Assembly: GCA_016712315.1 (NCBI GenBank)
Contig: JADJRG010000022.1
Location: 496,001-560,000, forward strand
Source: Nannocystis sp.
GTDB taxonomy: Bacteria; Myxococcota_A; Polyangia; Nannocystales; Nannocystaceae
Reading direction: 5' to 3'
DNA: 64,000 bases
The translations under genes and the position numbers were made by a program. Each line of letters opens with the position of its first letter. Position 1 is the first letter of the stretch. The notes below the pieces were generated by a model that worked only from the letters and a program-made list of their open reading frames with translations, was not told the origin of the DNA and made no database searches. Below, piece after piece: positions 1 through 7,247 of the stretch.

Positions 1-321
1 GAAGATCGCTGCGCCAACCGCAGCGGCCTCGTCACCGACGTCATCACCACCGAGACCCAGGAGTTCCAGCAGGTCGAGAGCTTCTGCTTCCTCGCCACCG
101 CCGCCTACGGCGCCCCCTGGATCGCCGAGGTCGGCGCGCTCCGCTACTTCCGCGACGCCTACCTCAAGGTCACCCCGGTCGGCCGCGACCTCGTCCGCTT
201 CTACTACACCTACAGCCCCCCGCTCGCCCGCGTCATCCAGCGAGAGCCTGTCCTCAGGGGCATGGTGCGCGCTGTCGTCCAGCCCCTCGCCGACGTCGCC
301 CGCGCCGGCGGCGCCGGCTGA
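1..321 (+). CDS. C-terminal part of a CFI-box-CTERM protein (5' end outside window)
   Basis: The frame is open from the first base and ends at TGA 319-321, giving the last 106 residues. They contain CFLATAAYGAP followed by V..LR.FRD.YL and YY.YSPPLARVI. This is the layout of the CFI-box C-terminal domain (CFIATAAYGS-type) found at the end of many exported myxobacterial and deltaproteobacterial proteins. The family role is unknown; it is thought to act as a C-terminal sorting or anchoring module. The N-terminal part, which would show the functional domain, lies outside the window. The next gene begins 22 bp downstream on the same strand. Confidence 0.8.
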   Translation, partial: EDRCANRSGLVTDVITTETQEFQQVESFCFLATAAYGAPWIAEVGALRYFRDAYLKVTPVGRDLVRFYYTYSPPLARVIQREPVLRGMVRAVVQPLADVARAGGAG

Positions 322-343
322 TCCACCTGTCCCTACGGCCATC

Positions 344-865
344 ATGTCTCTCGGGACAGCGACGCTCGCGCTCCTCCTCGCCGCCGCGCCCGGCGGCCCG
401 GTCGCACCGCACGAGCGCCTCATCGACGACGACGCGGCCCTCGCGGAGCCCCTAGAGCCTGCGCTCGGCCGCGCCATCGACCTCGACACCTTCCGCGACC
501 TGCCCGCGCCACGGCAGGGTCACACCTTCGTCATTGAGGCCGCCCAGCCGGCCCAGCTCCTCCCCAGCGAGCCCCCCAGCGTCGGCTGCCGCGGCCTCAG
601 CCCCGCCTGTGAGCGCCTCACCATCCTCGGCACCGTCGGCGCTGGCGTCGGCCTCGCCGCGATCGCCAGCGCCGTCGCCCTCTTACTCCCGCCCGATCGC
701 TCGATCCCTGGCGAGCCCGCCTACATCCGCAGCACCCGCGACGCCGGCGTCCCGCTGCTCGCGATCGGCGCCAGCGTCGCCCTCGGCAGCGTCCTGCTCC
801 TCCTCACCGCAGCGCGCTCCGCCAAGAAGCGGCGCCTCCCCGATCTCCTCGTCCGAGCCCCCTGA
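344..865 (+). CDS. Hypothetical exported membrane protein with two C-terminal transmembrane segments
   Basis: This 173-residue protein begins with a short hydrophobic signal-like segment (residues 4-20). An acidic stretch rich in Asp and Glu follows. Two strongly hydrophobic helices lie near residues 92-115 and 135-156, with a basic AKKRR tail. A Cys pair near residues 82-89 (VGCRGLSPAC) could form a disulfide. I do not recognise the family. It sits 22 bp after the CFI-box gene and 6 bp before a small lipoprotein, so the three may be co-transcribed. Confidence 0.6.
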   Translation: MSLGTATLALLLAAAPGGPVAPHERLIDDDAALAEPLEPALGRAIDLDTFRDLPAPRQGHTFVIEAAQPAQLLPSEPPSVGCRGLSPACERLTILGTVGAGVGLAAIASAVALLLPPDRSIPGEPAYIRSTRDAGVPLLAIGASVALGSVLLLLTAARSAKKRRLPDLLVRAP

Positions 866-871
866 GCGATC

Positions 872-1126
872 ATGCGCCGCCTCTGGACCGCTCTACTCCT
901 CGTGTTCAGCGCCCTCGCAGCCTGCCGAGACGTCAACCTCGATCACTGCCTCCACCGCGCCGACGACCCCGACGCCTGGTGCGCCCGCAACGTTGAAGGA
1001 GCGCCCATCTGCTCCCCCTGCGCCGCGGAGGACCACGGCTGCGTCGCCGCCGCGCCCACCCCTGACGAGTGCCCCGCCTACGAGCCCGCCGCCGAGACCA
1101 CCACCGCAGCGACGAATGACACCTAG
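872..1126 (+). CDS. Small Cys-rich lipoprotein, unknown function
   Basis: This is an 84-residue protein. The first 18 residues form a lipoprotein signal (basic MRR, hydrophobic core, lipobox ALAAC with Cys18). The mature part has six further Cys (DHC, WC, ICSPC, GC, EC), suggesting a compact disulfide-bonded domain, and ends in a Thr/Ala-rich tail. The spacing resembles half of a myxobacterial Cys-rich repeat but is too short to assign. It lies 6 bp after the preceding gene and is probably in the same operon. Confidence 0.6.
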   Translation: MRRLWTALLLVFSALAACRDVNLDHCLHRADDPDAWCARNVEGAPICSPCAAEDHGCVAAAPTPDECPAYEPAAETTTAATNDT

Positions 1127-1185
1127 CCCCGCCGCTCGTCACCGCGCTGGCTTCACACGCAGGACTTCGCTAGGATCGTCCGGTC

Positions 1186-1578
1186 ATGTCAGGTCGTCTG
1201 AAGTACGAGGAGGAGCTCGGCAAGCACCCATGCTGCCCGCCTCCGGATGCGCGCGAGAGCGAAGCGACGCTCTACCGCTTTGTCCACGAGGATCCCTCTC
1301 ATCCCCACAACTGGAGCCCTCCGGCGCTGATTCGGCCCTCACGCAGCGTCGGTTGCGCTGGCTACGCCCTCTCGTTCTTCACCAGCGCTGAGTCGGCTCG
1401 TTCACACTACCGACGCAACACGGACAAGCGCCCCAATTTTCCCAAGATCGTTGGCACACAGCTCGCGACCGTGCCGATCTCGCGCGAGCACGGGAGGCTC
1501 ACCCCTGGCAGCGGTCACGTTGATCTCTTCGAGTACCGTGAGTCGATCCTTCAGCCAACAGCCTCGGTCCCGCTATGA
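1186..1578 (+). CDS. Small hypothetical protein, first gene of an overlapping two-gene cassette
   Basis: This 130-residue soluble protein has no signal peptide or membrane segment. Visible marks are HPCCPPPDA near the N-terminus, a YRFVHEDP stretch, GCAGYALSFF mid-protein, and a His/Gly-containing C-terminal part. Its stop overlaps the next start (ATGA at 1575-1578), so the two genes are translationally coupled. From memory, small proteins with a CPP.DA start and a C.A.GLSVF-like core are found beside larger unknown partners in other bacteria. No function is known to me. Codon use (more AT-ending codons) looks less biased than the neighbours, which may mean acquisition by transfer. Confidence 0.6.
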   Translation: MSGRLKYEEELGKHPCCPPPDARESEATLYRFVHEDPSHPHNWSPPALIRPSRSVGCAGYALSFFTSAESARSHYRRNTDKRPNFPKIVGTQLATVPISREHGRLTPGSGHVDLFEYRESILQPTASVPL

Positions 1579-2636
1579 CCCCACAACTCCTCAAGATCGG
1601 GGTCGAGTGTCCCTTAGAGCTCCTCCCCGATCTCGGTGAAGAGCGCGTCCTTGAGGACTTCGAAGGCCCGCTGCTCACGATGTCCAGAGGCGTCCGTAGC
1701 GGCGAGGTCTTCCTCCGCTCATGGTGCGACGCCGACGCGGATTACAACCGATGGATCCTGCTCCGCTCGACGGACCGCGATCTCGCCCGCTACATCAAGC
1801 GGCGGATCAACCTCCGCGAGCTCCTCATGGCGGCTCGAGACGGCCTCGTCTGGCTCATCGACACGGCCGCGGGCGACTCTCCTGCGCGGGCGTTCCTGTG
1901 CAGGATCGAGCGGATCCCAGAGTCATACCTCCCCTCGGAGGGATCCTTCTACCACGAGGACGAATCACCTCATCGAGCCGACCGAGAGGAGTGGACCCTC
2001 TTGCTCCAAGGCACGTGGACCCTCGATGACCTCCAGGCGCTGCCGCGCAGCTATGTCCAAGTGTACTCGGCCGTCTATCTCTTCGGCGAGAGGGCCGAGG
2101 CGCTCGAGCAGCGGCCGTGCGACTTCGGCAAGGACATCGCCTTCGGCAAGGGGGGCGCCGCGCGATCCCTGTACAACAAGCTGGCCGACGCGGTACCAGC
2201 GAACGCCCGGCCCGTGTTTCGGCGGATCTCCGTCGCATCACCTGGCAACCTCACCTTGGAGCTCGAGAGGCGGATCGCCGACCAGATCAGTCAGCTCACC
2301 CAGGACCACCGCTCCGAGCGCGCCACCTGCTACGACGCCCTCTACCGCGCCAGGCACCCGAAGTCCCGGACGCGCAGCGGCAGCTCCCTCGAGGATCCCT
2401 TTGATGAGGAGCCGATCCCCTGGGATCCACCGGACCAAATGGAGCTCCCTATCGAGGACAGCGGCTCGCTCGAGCACCTCGGCAGGCGCATCTGTCCCCT
2501 CGTGGGGCTCCTCTGGGACCGCGTCGCGGGCGCGTTTCCGGACCTCCACCACCGTACTGACTTCATCCTCGCGCACTGCCGACGCCTCGCGAAGCTCGAC
2601 TCCTTCTTGGAGCGCGGCCTCGTCGAGGCCCTTTAG
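1575..2636 (+). CDS. Hypothetical protein, second gene of the two-gene cassette (DUF6575-like?)
   Basis: This 353-residue cytoplasmic protein has no signal peptide. The N-terminal ~100 residues have alternating hydrophobic strands (EDFEGPLLTM, VFLRSWC, WILLRS). The rest is mixed helix with acidic linkers. The opening segment recalls DUF6575-type proteins, but I cannot confirm that. The ATG overlaps the stop of the 130-residue partner, implying coupled synthesis and perhaps a complex. GAT and GAC are mixed and codons such as GATTAC and TTTGATGAG appear, unlike the near-exclusive C/G third positions nearby. A 193-bp gap follows before the phosphate transporter. Confidence 0.6.
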   Translation: MTPQLLKIGVECPLELLPDLGEERVLEDFEGPLLTMSRGVRSGEVFLRSWCDADADYNRWILLRSTDRDLARYIKRRINLRELLMAARDGLVWLIDTAAGDSPARAFLCRIERIPESYLPSEGSFYHEDESPHRADREEWTLLLQGTWTLDDLQALPRSYVQVYSAVYLFGERAEALEQRPCDFGKDIAFGKGGAARSLYNKLADAVPANARPVFRRISVASPGNLTLELERRIADQISQLTQDHRSERATCYDALYRARHPKSRTRSGSSLEDPFDEEPIPWDPPDQMELPIEDSGSLEHLGRRICPLVGLLWDRVAGAFPDLHHRTDFILAHCRRLAKLDSFLERGLVEAL

Positions 2637-2775
2637 CCCGTGGGGCGGTGAGGTACAGCCGGCGGGCGATCGGGTCGCGCGCGAGGGGAGGGCCTCGCGG
2701 CGCCGGGCCGACACACCCACGACACCCCTGCGTAACACGGCTGCGACCGCCGCACATCCCCCTGCTAAAGCGCGG

Positions 2776-2805
2776 TTGACAGCCCCCCCATCTCCGGGCG
2801 ATCCA
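2776..2805 (+). promoter_or_regulatory. Candidate sigma70-type promoter for the phosphate transporter
   Basis: A perfect -35 hexamer TTGACA (2776-2781) is followed after 18 bp by a poor -10, GATCCA (2800-2805). The predicted start would fall near 2812, just ahead of a good ribosome site (AGGAG, 2816-2820) and the ATG at 2830. The weak -10 keeps confidence low. Confidence 0.35.
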
Positions 2806-2829
2806 GCGCACGCGTAGGAGCCCCTGCTG

Positions 2830-4071
2830 ATGACCGCCGAGCTCATCCTCATCCTCGCGGGCCTCTTCGGCTTCTACATGGCGTTCAACATCGGCGCCAA
2901 CGACGTCGCCAACGCCATGGGCACCTCGGTCGGCTCGCGCGCCTTGACCATCAAGCAGGCGATCCTCGCCGCGGCGCTCTTCGAGTTCGCGGGCGCCTTC
3001 TTCGCCGGCGGCGCTGTCACCCAGACCATCGGCTCCGATCTCCTCCACCTCGGCGCCTTTGAGCCTGGGATCTACGTCTACGGCATGCTCGCCGTCCTGC
3101 TCGCCACCGCGATCTGGCTGCACCTCGCCACCCACCTCGGCCTCCCCGTCTCGACCACCCACTCCGTCGTCGGCGCCGTCTGGGGCTTCGGCGTCGCCCA
3201 CGGCGGCATGGACGCCGTCGTCCTCGACAAAGCCGGCCAGATCGTCGCCTCGTGGTTCGTCTCGCCGCTCAGCGGCCTCGTGCTCGCCCTCGTCCTCTAC
3301 CGGATCGTCGATCGTCAGATCCTCAGCCACCCGGCGCCGCTGCGCGCCACCCGGCGCCTCGCCCCGGTCTTCGTCTTCATCGTCATCGCCGTGCTCGCGC
3401 TGTCGATGATCTACAAGGGCCTCAAGGGTCTACGCCTCGATCTCGGCCTCCCCCTCGCCCTCGGCCTCTCCGTCGCCGCCGGCCTGCTCGCCGCCCTCAT
3501 CGCCGGCCGCCTCTTCGCCCGTCGCCTCGACAGCGCCGCTGGCGACCCGATCGCCGAGAAGCGCGCGATCGAGCGCGTCTTCGTCGCCCTCCAGGTGCTC
3601 ACCGCCTGCTACGTCGCCTTCGCGCACGGCGCCAACGACGTCTCTAACGCCGTCGGCCCCCTCAGCAGCATCGCCGCGATCGTCACCACCGGCCTCATGC
3701 CGACCGGCGACGTCTCGATCCCCTCTTGGGTCATGCTCACCGGCGCAGTCGGCATCGTCATCGGCCTCGCCGCCCTCGGCCACAAAGTGATCGCCACCGT
3801 CGGCTCCAAGATCACCGAGATGACCCCCAGCCGCGGCTTCGCCGCCCAGTTTGGCGCCGCCACCACCGTGCTCGTCGCCTCCAAGCTAGGCCTGCCGATC
3901 AGCACCACCCACACCCTCGTCGGCGCCGTCATCGGCGTCGGCCTCGCCCGCGGCCTCGCTCACCTCGATTTTCGGGTGCTGCGCGACATCATGGCCTCTT
4001 GGTTCATCACCTTACCTTTTACTGGCGTCCTCACCGTCGTCCTGTACAAGCTCCTGACGGCCCTCTTATGA
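2830..4071 (+). CDS. pit: Inorganic phosphate transporter, PiT family
   Basis: This 413-residue integral membrane protein has about ten transmembrane helices. Both inverted-repeat signatures of the PiT (PF01384) family are present: GANDVANAMGTSVGS near residue 22 and AHGANDVSNAVGP near residue 265. Each repeat also has a paired STTH motif (LPVSTTHS, LPISTTHT). The family imports phosphate, usually as a metal-phosphate complex, by proton symport across the inner membrane. AGGAG at 2816-2820 supports the ATG. The stop overlaps the next start (ATGA, 4068-4071), so a small membrane protein is translationally coupled to it. There is no PhoU-like DUF47 partner here, which is the more usual neighbour. 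Confidence 0.93.
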   Translation: MTAELILILAGLFGFYMAFNIGANDVANAMGTSVGSRALTIKQAILAAALFEFAGAFFAGGAVTQTIGSDLLHLGAFEPGIYVYGMLAVLLATAIWLHLATHLGLPVSTTHSVVGAVWGFGVAHGGMDAVVLDKAGQIVASWFVSPLSGLVLALVLYRIVDRQILSHPAPLRATRRLAPVFVFIVIAVLALSMIYKGLKGLRLDLGLPLALGLSVAAGLLAALIAGRLFARRLDSAAGDPIAEKRAIERVFVALQVLTACYVAFAHGANDVSNAVGPLSSIAAIVTTGLMPTGDVSIPSWVMLTGAVGIVIGLAALGHKVIATVGSKITEMTPSRGFAAQFGAATTVLVASKLGLPISTTHTLVGAVIGVGLARGLAHLDFRVLRDIMASWFITLPFTGVLTVVLYKLLTALL

Positions 4072-4445
4072 GCTACGAGTTCTACAAGATCCTCCACTTC
4101 GTCGGCATCGCCCTCCTCTTCCTCGCCTTCGGCGCCCTCGCCGGCCACGGCCTCAACGGGGGCACCCGCGAGACCAACAAGGCCCGCGGCCTGATCGTCG
4201 GCACCCACGGCCTCGCCCTCGCGCTGATCCTCGTCGCCGGCTTCGGCATGCTCGCCAAGCTCGCGGGTCAGAGCGGCGGCTCCTTCCTCCCTGGCTGGGT
4301 GCACCCCAAGCTCCTCATCTGGTTGCTCCTCGGCGCCGCCCTCATGCCCCTCCAGCGCCGCCCTGCCCTCGCCCGCCCCCTCTGGCTCCTCCTCCCCCTG
4401 CTCGCCGCCGCCGCCGCCTACATCGCCATCTTCCACGCCCGGTGA
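4068..4445 (+). CDS. Small four-helix membrane protein coupled to the phosphate transporter
   Basis: This 125-residue protein is mostly hydrophobic, with helices near residues 6-26, 41-61, 78-95 and 101-121. The first helix begins with YKILHFVGIALLF, and a HG motif follows in helix 1 (AGHGLNGG) and helix 2 (GTHGLAL). The topology and His content resemble SirB/CopD-like small membrane proteins, but I cannot assign it to them. The ATGA overlap with the Pit gene suggests a fixed stoichiometry, perhaps an accessory subunit. The overlap hides any separate promoter. Confidence 0.7.
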   Translation: MSYEFYKILHFVGIALLFLAFGALAGHGLNGGTRETNKARGLIVGTHGLALALILVAGFGMLAKLAGQSGGSFLPGWVHPKLLIWLLLGAALMPLQRRPALARPLWLLLPLLAAAAAYIAIFHAR

Positions 4446-4516
4446 CCCGCCGCGGGCCCCGGCCGCCGCCTCGCCGATTTTTTGCGGATCCACCTCGGCC
4501 CGCGTAATACCCGGCC

Positions 4517-4670
4517 ATCGCCTCGGCGGTCTTATGTGGCTTGCTCCTGTAGAAGCGGGGGCGCACCAGCGCCTCTGTGCGTTGTTTCTTGCTTCTTGCT
4601 CCGCTCCTCCCCCTCTTCCCGGGGGGTTAGGCCGCCGAGCCCGACGGTGGGCTCGGCGGTCGCTTTTTTT
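4517..4670 (+). ncRNA. Candidate small RNA in the 368-bp gap before the CAP gene
   Basis: The gap 4446-4813 holds no credible gene but ends in a textbook terminator nearly 190 bp beyond the last stop. A possible promoter lies upstream: TTGCGG (4482-4487), 17 bp, TAATAC (4505-4510). That would start a transcript of about 150 nt. Its 5' part has CTCGGCGG (4522-4529), complementary to CCGCCGAG (4632-4639), the left arm of the terminator. End-to-end pairing and the terminator hairpin would therefore be mutually exclusive. It could be a 6S-like or other small RNA, an attenuated leader, or only the 3' UTR of the upstream operon. Confidence 0.35.
4632..4670 (+). terminator. Strong Rho-independent terminator
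   Basis: A perfect 11-bp stem CCGCCGAGCCC (4632-4642) pairs with GGGCTCGGCGG (4649-4659) around a 6-nt loop. GTCGC and seven T residues (4664-4670) follow, then more T-rich sequence. This is the clearest intrinsic terminator in the window. Confidence 0.9.
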
Positions 4671-4813
4671 GTTTATTTTGATTTTCTCTTCCTTTCCGTC
4701 GTTGCGGGCGGCGACGGCCGCAGCTCAGCCATCTGGGCCTGACCGCGCGCGCGCCTGCGGCCTCGGCCACATTCACCCTGGCGGAGCGCGCCTCTGCTCG
4801 CTACCGTGGGCGC

Positions 4814-5437
4814 ATGAGGGCGATCCACTGGCCCACCCACCCGCACCTGCTCGCGGCGCTCCTCCTCCACCCCGCCTGCTCCAACTACCTCCTTGAGCAG
4901 GATCAGTCCGCCGAGCTCAGCGACGCGGGCGCCTGCGAAGGCCTCCCCGAGTGGACCCCCGAGGCCCGCCTGATCGAAGATCTCGTCCGCGAACGGATCG
5001 ACGAAGAGCGGCGCCGGGGCGGCCGCTGCGGCGACTGGACCTTCCCGCCGCGCCCGCCGCTCGCTCGCTCCAGCGAGCTCGACTGCGCCGCGAAGCGCCA
5101 CGCCCTCGACATGGCCGAGCGCGCTTACATCAGCCCGATCGATCCCGACGGTTACGACCTCGGCGATCGCCTCGGCGACGTCGGCTACCGCTACAGCCTC
5201 TGGGCCGAGACCGTCGGCGCCGGCTGGAGCGACGCGGACGCGGCCGTCGACGCCTGGCTGCTCGCACCGGCCCACTGCTACAAGCTCTTCGCCGCCGAAT
5301 TCGAGCAGGTCGGCGTCGGCGTCCACCTCATCCCCGAGCCCCCTGAGCCGGCCCCCGACGCTCCTCCTGCCGATCCGGACGCCCCCGCCCCGCTCCCCTA
5401 CACCAGCACCTGGACGCTCCTGCTCGCCTCCCCCTGA
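4814..5437 (+). CDS. CAP-domain (SCP/PR-1-like) exported protein, degenerate active site
   Basis: This 207-residue protein has a signal-like N-terminus and a possible lipobox HPAC. A CAP domain covers about residues 55-180: AAKRHALDMAERAY, DPDGYDLGDRLGDVGY, WAETVG, a W..APAHCYKL segment and VGVGVH. The family tetrad is two His and two acidic residues. Here the second His, normally in an F.H.NPDG segment, is replaced (SPIDPDG), while the Glu of WAET and the His of APAHC remain. It is followed by a full CAP paralogue at 5529. A Pro/Asp-rich insertion lies near the C-terminus. The role of bacterial CAP proteins is mostly unknown; this may be a non-catalytic paralogue. Confidence 0.8.
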   Translation: MRAIHWPTHPHLLAALLLHPACSNYLLEQDQSAELSDAGACEGLPEWTPEARLIEDLVRERIDEERRRGGRCGDWTFPPRPPLARSSELDCAAKRHALDMAERAYISPIDPDGYDLGDRLGDVGYRYSLWAETVGAGWSDADAAVDAWLLAPAHCYKLFAAEFEQVGVGVHLIPEPPEPAPDAPPADPDAPAPLPYTSTWTLLLASP

Positions 5438-5443
5438 TCACCA

Positions 5444-5502
5444 CCTGCCCCCAAGAACAGCCGCAGCGCGCCGCGAACATAAACCTGCCTCAAAAGACAG
5501 CC
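5444..5502 (+). promoter_or_regulatory. Two copies, 40 bp apart, of a recurrent 19-nt intergenic motif
   Basis: CCTGCCCCCAAGAACAGCC (5444-5462) and CCTGCCTCAAAAGACAGCC (5484-5502) sit exactly 40 bp apart between the two CAP genes, upstream of the ATG at 5529. Related 19-mers occur at 19751 and 42940, and a weaker one at 35672, always in gaps ahead of plus-strand genes. Each contains CTG-N10-CAG. A protein-binding site or a 5' UTR element is possible; the function is unknown. Confidence 0.45.
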
Positions 5503-5528
5503 ACACGCTGCCCGGAGATCGCAAGAAG

Positions 5529-6230
5529 ATGCCCGACAACGCCAGCCCGTCCCGCGCGATCTCGAGCAGCGCTCTCCCGCGCCTGCTCGTCCTCCACCTC
5601 GCCCTCGCCCTCGCCGCCTGCGCAGGCGACGACGTCGCCGACACCGACACCGACACGGGCGGCCCTGACGCCACCAGCGCCACCAGCGCCACCAGCGGCG
5701 AGACCGACGACCCCACCGATCCCACCGACACCGGCGACACCGCCGCCGACCCAGCCTGGAGCGCCCCCTATTGCGCCCCCGTCGCACCGGCCAAGTGGCT
5801 CACTCCGTGGGCTGATTTTGAGGAGCAGGTCGTCGAGTACGTCAACCAGGCCCGCAAGGCCGGGTACGACTGCGGATCCACGGGCGTCAAGCCCCCGGCG
5901 CCCCCGCTCGTCCACGAGTCTCGTCTCCGCTGCGCCGCCCGCGCGCACTCCGCCGACATGTCTGAGCGCGCCTATTTCGATCACACCAACCCCGACGGCG
6001 AAGATCCCTTCGATCGGCTCGCCAAGGCCGGCTACGCCTTCCTACAGGCCGGAGAGAACATCGCCGGCGGCCCCAACACCGCCCAAGGCGCCGTCGAGGG
6101 CTGGCTCGCGAGCCCCGGCCACTGCGCCAACATGCTCGATCCCGGCTACACCCAGATCGGCGTCGGCTTTTACGAAGGCGCCGGCCCCTACACCTTCTAT
6201 TGGACCCAAACCTTCGGCAAACCCAAATAG
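5529..6230 (+). CDS. CAP-domain (SCP/PR-1-like) lipoprotein
   Basis: This is a 233-residue protein. After a lipoprotein signal (hydrophobic core then ALAAC) comes a 45-residue Asp/Thr/Ser linker typical of myxobacterial surface lipoproteins. The CAP domain follows with all expected marks: AAARAHSADMSERAYFDH-type first and second His (FDHTNPDG), GENIAGG for the acidic residue, SPGHCANML for the next His, and IGVGFY...YWTQTFG at the end. It is likely exposed on the cell surface. It is a tandem paralogue of the 4814 gene and carries the complete tetrad that one lacks. Its stop lies 5 bp before the SDR gene. Confidence 0.88.
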   Translation: MPDNASPSRAISSSALPRLLVLHLALALAACAGDDVADTDTDTGGPDATSATSATSGETDDPTDPTDTGDTAADPAWSAPYCAPVAPAKWLTPWADFEEQVVEYVNQARKAGYDCGSTGVKPPAPPLVHESRLRCAARAHSADMSERAYFDHTNPDGEDPFDRLAKAGYAFLQAGENIAGGPNTAQGAVEGWLASPGHCANMLDPGYTQIGVGFYEGAGPYTFYWTQTFGKPK

Positions 6231-6235
6231 CCCCC

Positions 6236-7222
6236 ATGCCCGACCTCGCTGACAGCATCGACGCCGCCCTCGAGTGGAGCATCTTCGGCAGCTTCACGCG
6301 CATCGGCTCCTGCGTACGCCGTCGCCTGGATCACTGGACTCCTCTCGACGCGGATCTCCGCGGCCGCGTCATCGTCCTGACCGGTGCCACCTCTGGCCTC
6401 GGCCTCGCCGCGGCGCGGGCGTTTGTCCGCATGGGGGCGACCCTCGAGATCATCGCCCGCGACCCTGCCAAGGCGGCCCGCACCTGCACAGATCTGCGCC
6501 AGATCCCCGGCGCGTCGGCCGTCACCGCCCTCACCGCCGACATGGGAGATCTCGCCGCGATCCGCCGCGTCGCCGCCGAGTTACTCGCCCGTCATTCCAA
6601 GATCCACGCCCTCATCCACAACGCCGGCGCTCTCGACGACGTCCGCCACGAGAGCCCGCAGGGCGTCGAGCAGACCGTCGCCAGCCAGCTCGTCGGCCCG
6701 GCCCTGCTCACCGATCTCCTGCTGCCTGCGCTACGAGCCGCAGCCCCCTCGCGGGTCCTCTGGGTCACGTCGGGCGGCATGTACAGCGAGCCCCTCGCGG
6801 TCGCCCAGCTCGACCCCGCCGGCGCCGAGTACAACGGCGTCACCGCCTACGCCCGGGCCAAACGCGCTCAGATCGCCCTCGTCCAGCTCGACGCCGAGCG
6901 CCTTCGAGCCGACCGGATCGTCGTCCACGCCATGCACCCCGGCTGGGCCGACACCCCCGGGGTCGCCCGCTCCTTACCCCGCTTCAGGCGCCTGCTCAGC
7001 CCCCTCCTGCGCACCCCTGAAGACGCCGCCGACACCTTGATCTGGCTCACCGTCGACGACGACCGAGTGATGGGCACGAGCGGCCGTCTCTGGCTCGATC
7101 GCCGCCCTCGCCCGCTCCACCGCCTCGCCCGCACCCGCCGCGCCGACACCCCCGAAGAGCGCGCCCATCTCCGCCAGTGGCTGGACGAGAAGCACCGCCT
7201 CGCCGCCGATACAATCTCATAA
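6236..7222 (+). CDS. Short-chain dehydrogenase/reductase (SDR)
   Basis: This 328-residue protein has a Rossmann fold. The nucleotide-binding TGATSGLGLAAA motif lies near residue 48, HNAGA marks the structural Asn, VTSGGM carries the catalytic Ser, and YARAKRAQ gives Tyr-x-x-x-Lys. After the active site, HPGWADTPGV and a C-terminal WL..D..R.MGTSGRLWLDRR resemble DHRS12-like SDRs. The ~40-residue N-terminal lead before the SDR core also fits that group. The substrate is unknown. I chose ATG 6236, because an in-frame start at 6200 would overlap the CAP gene by 31 bp. Gene spacing suggests co-transcription with the CAP genes. Confidence 0.85.
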   Translation: MPDLADSIDAALEWSIFGSFTRIGSCVRRRLDHWTPLDADLRGRVIVLTGATSGLGLAAARAFVRMGATLEIIARDPAKAARTCTDLRQIPGASAVTALTADMGDLAAIRRVAAELLARHSKIHALIHNAGALDDVRHESPQGVEQTVASQLVGPALLTDLLLPALRAAAPSRVLWVTSGGMYSEPLAVAQLDPAGAEYNGVTAYARAKRAQIALVQLDAERLRADRIVVHAMHPGWADTPGVARSLPRFRRLLSPLLRTPEDAADTLIWLTVDDDRVMGTSGRLWLDRRPRPLHRLARTRRADTPEERAHLRQWLDEKHRLAADTIS

Positions 7223-7247
7223 TTTACGGAGAGCCCGCGACGCGCCA

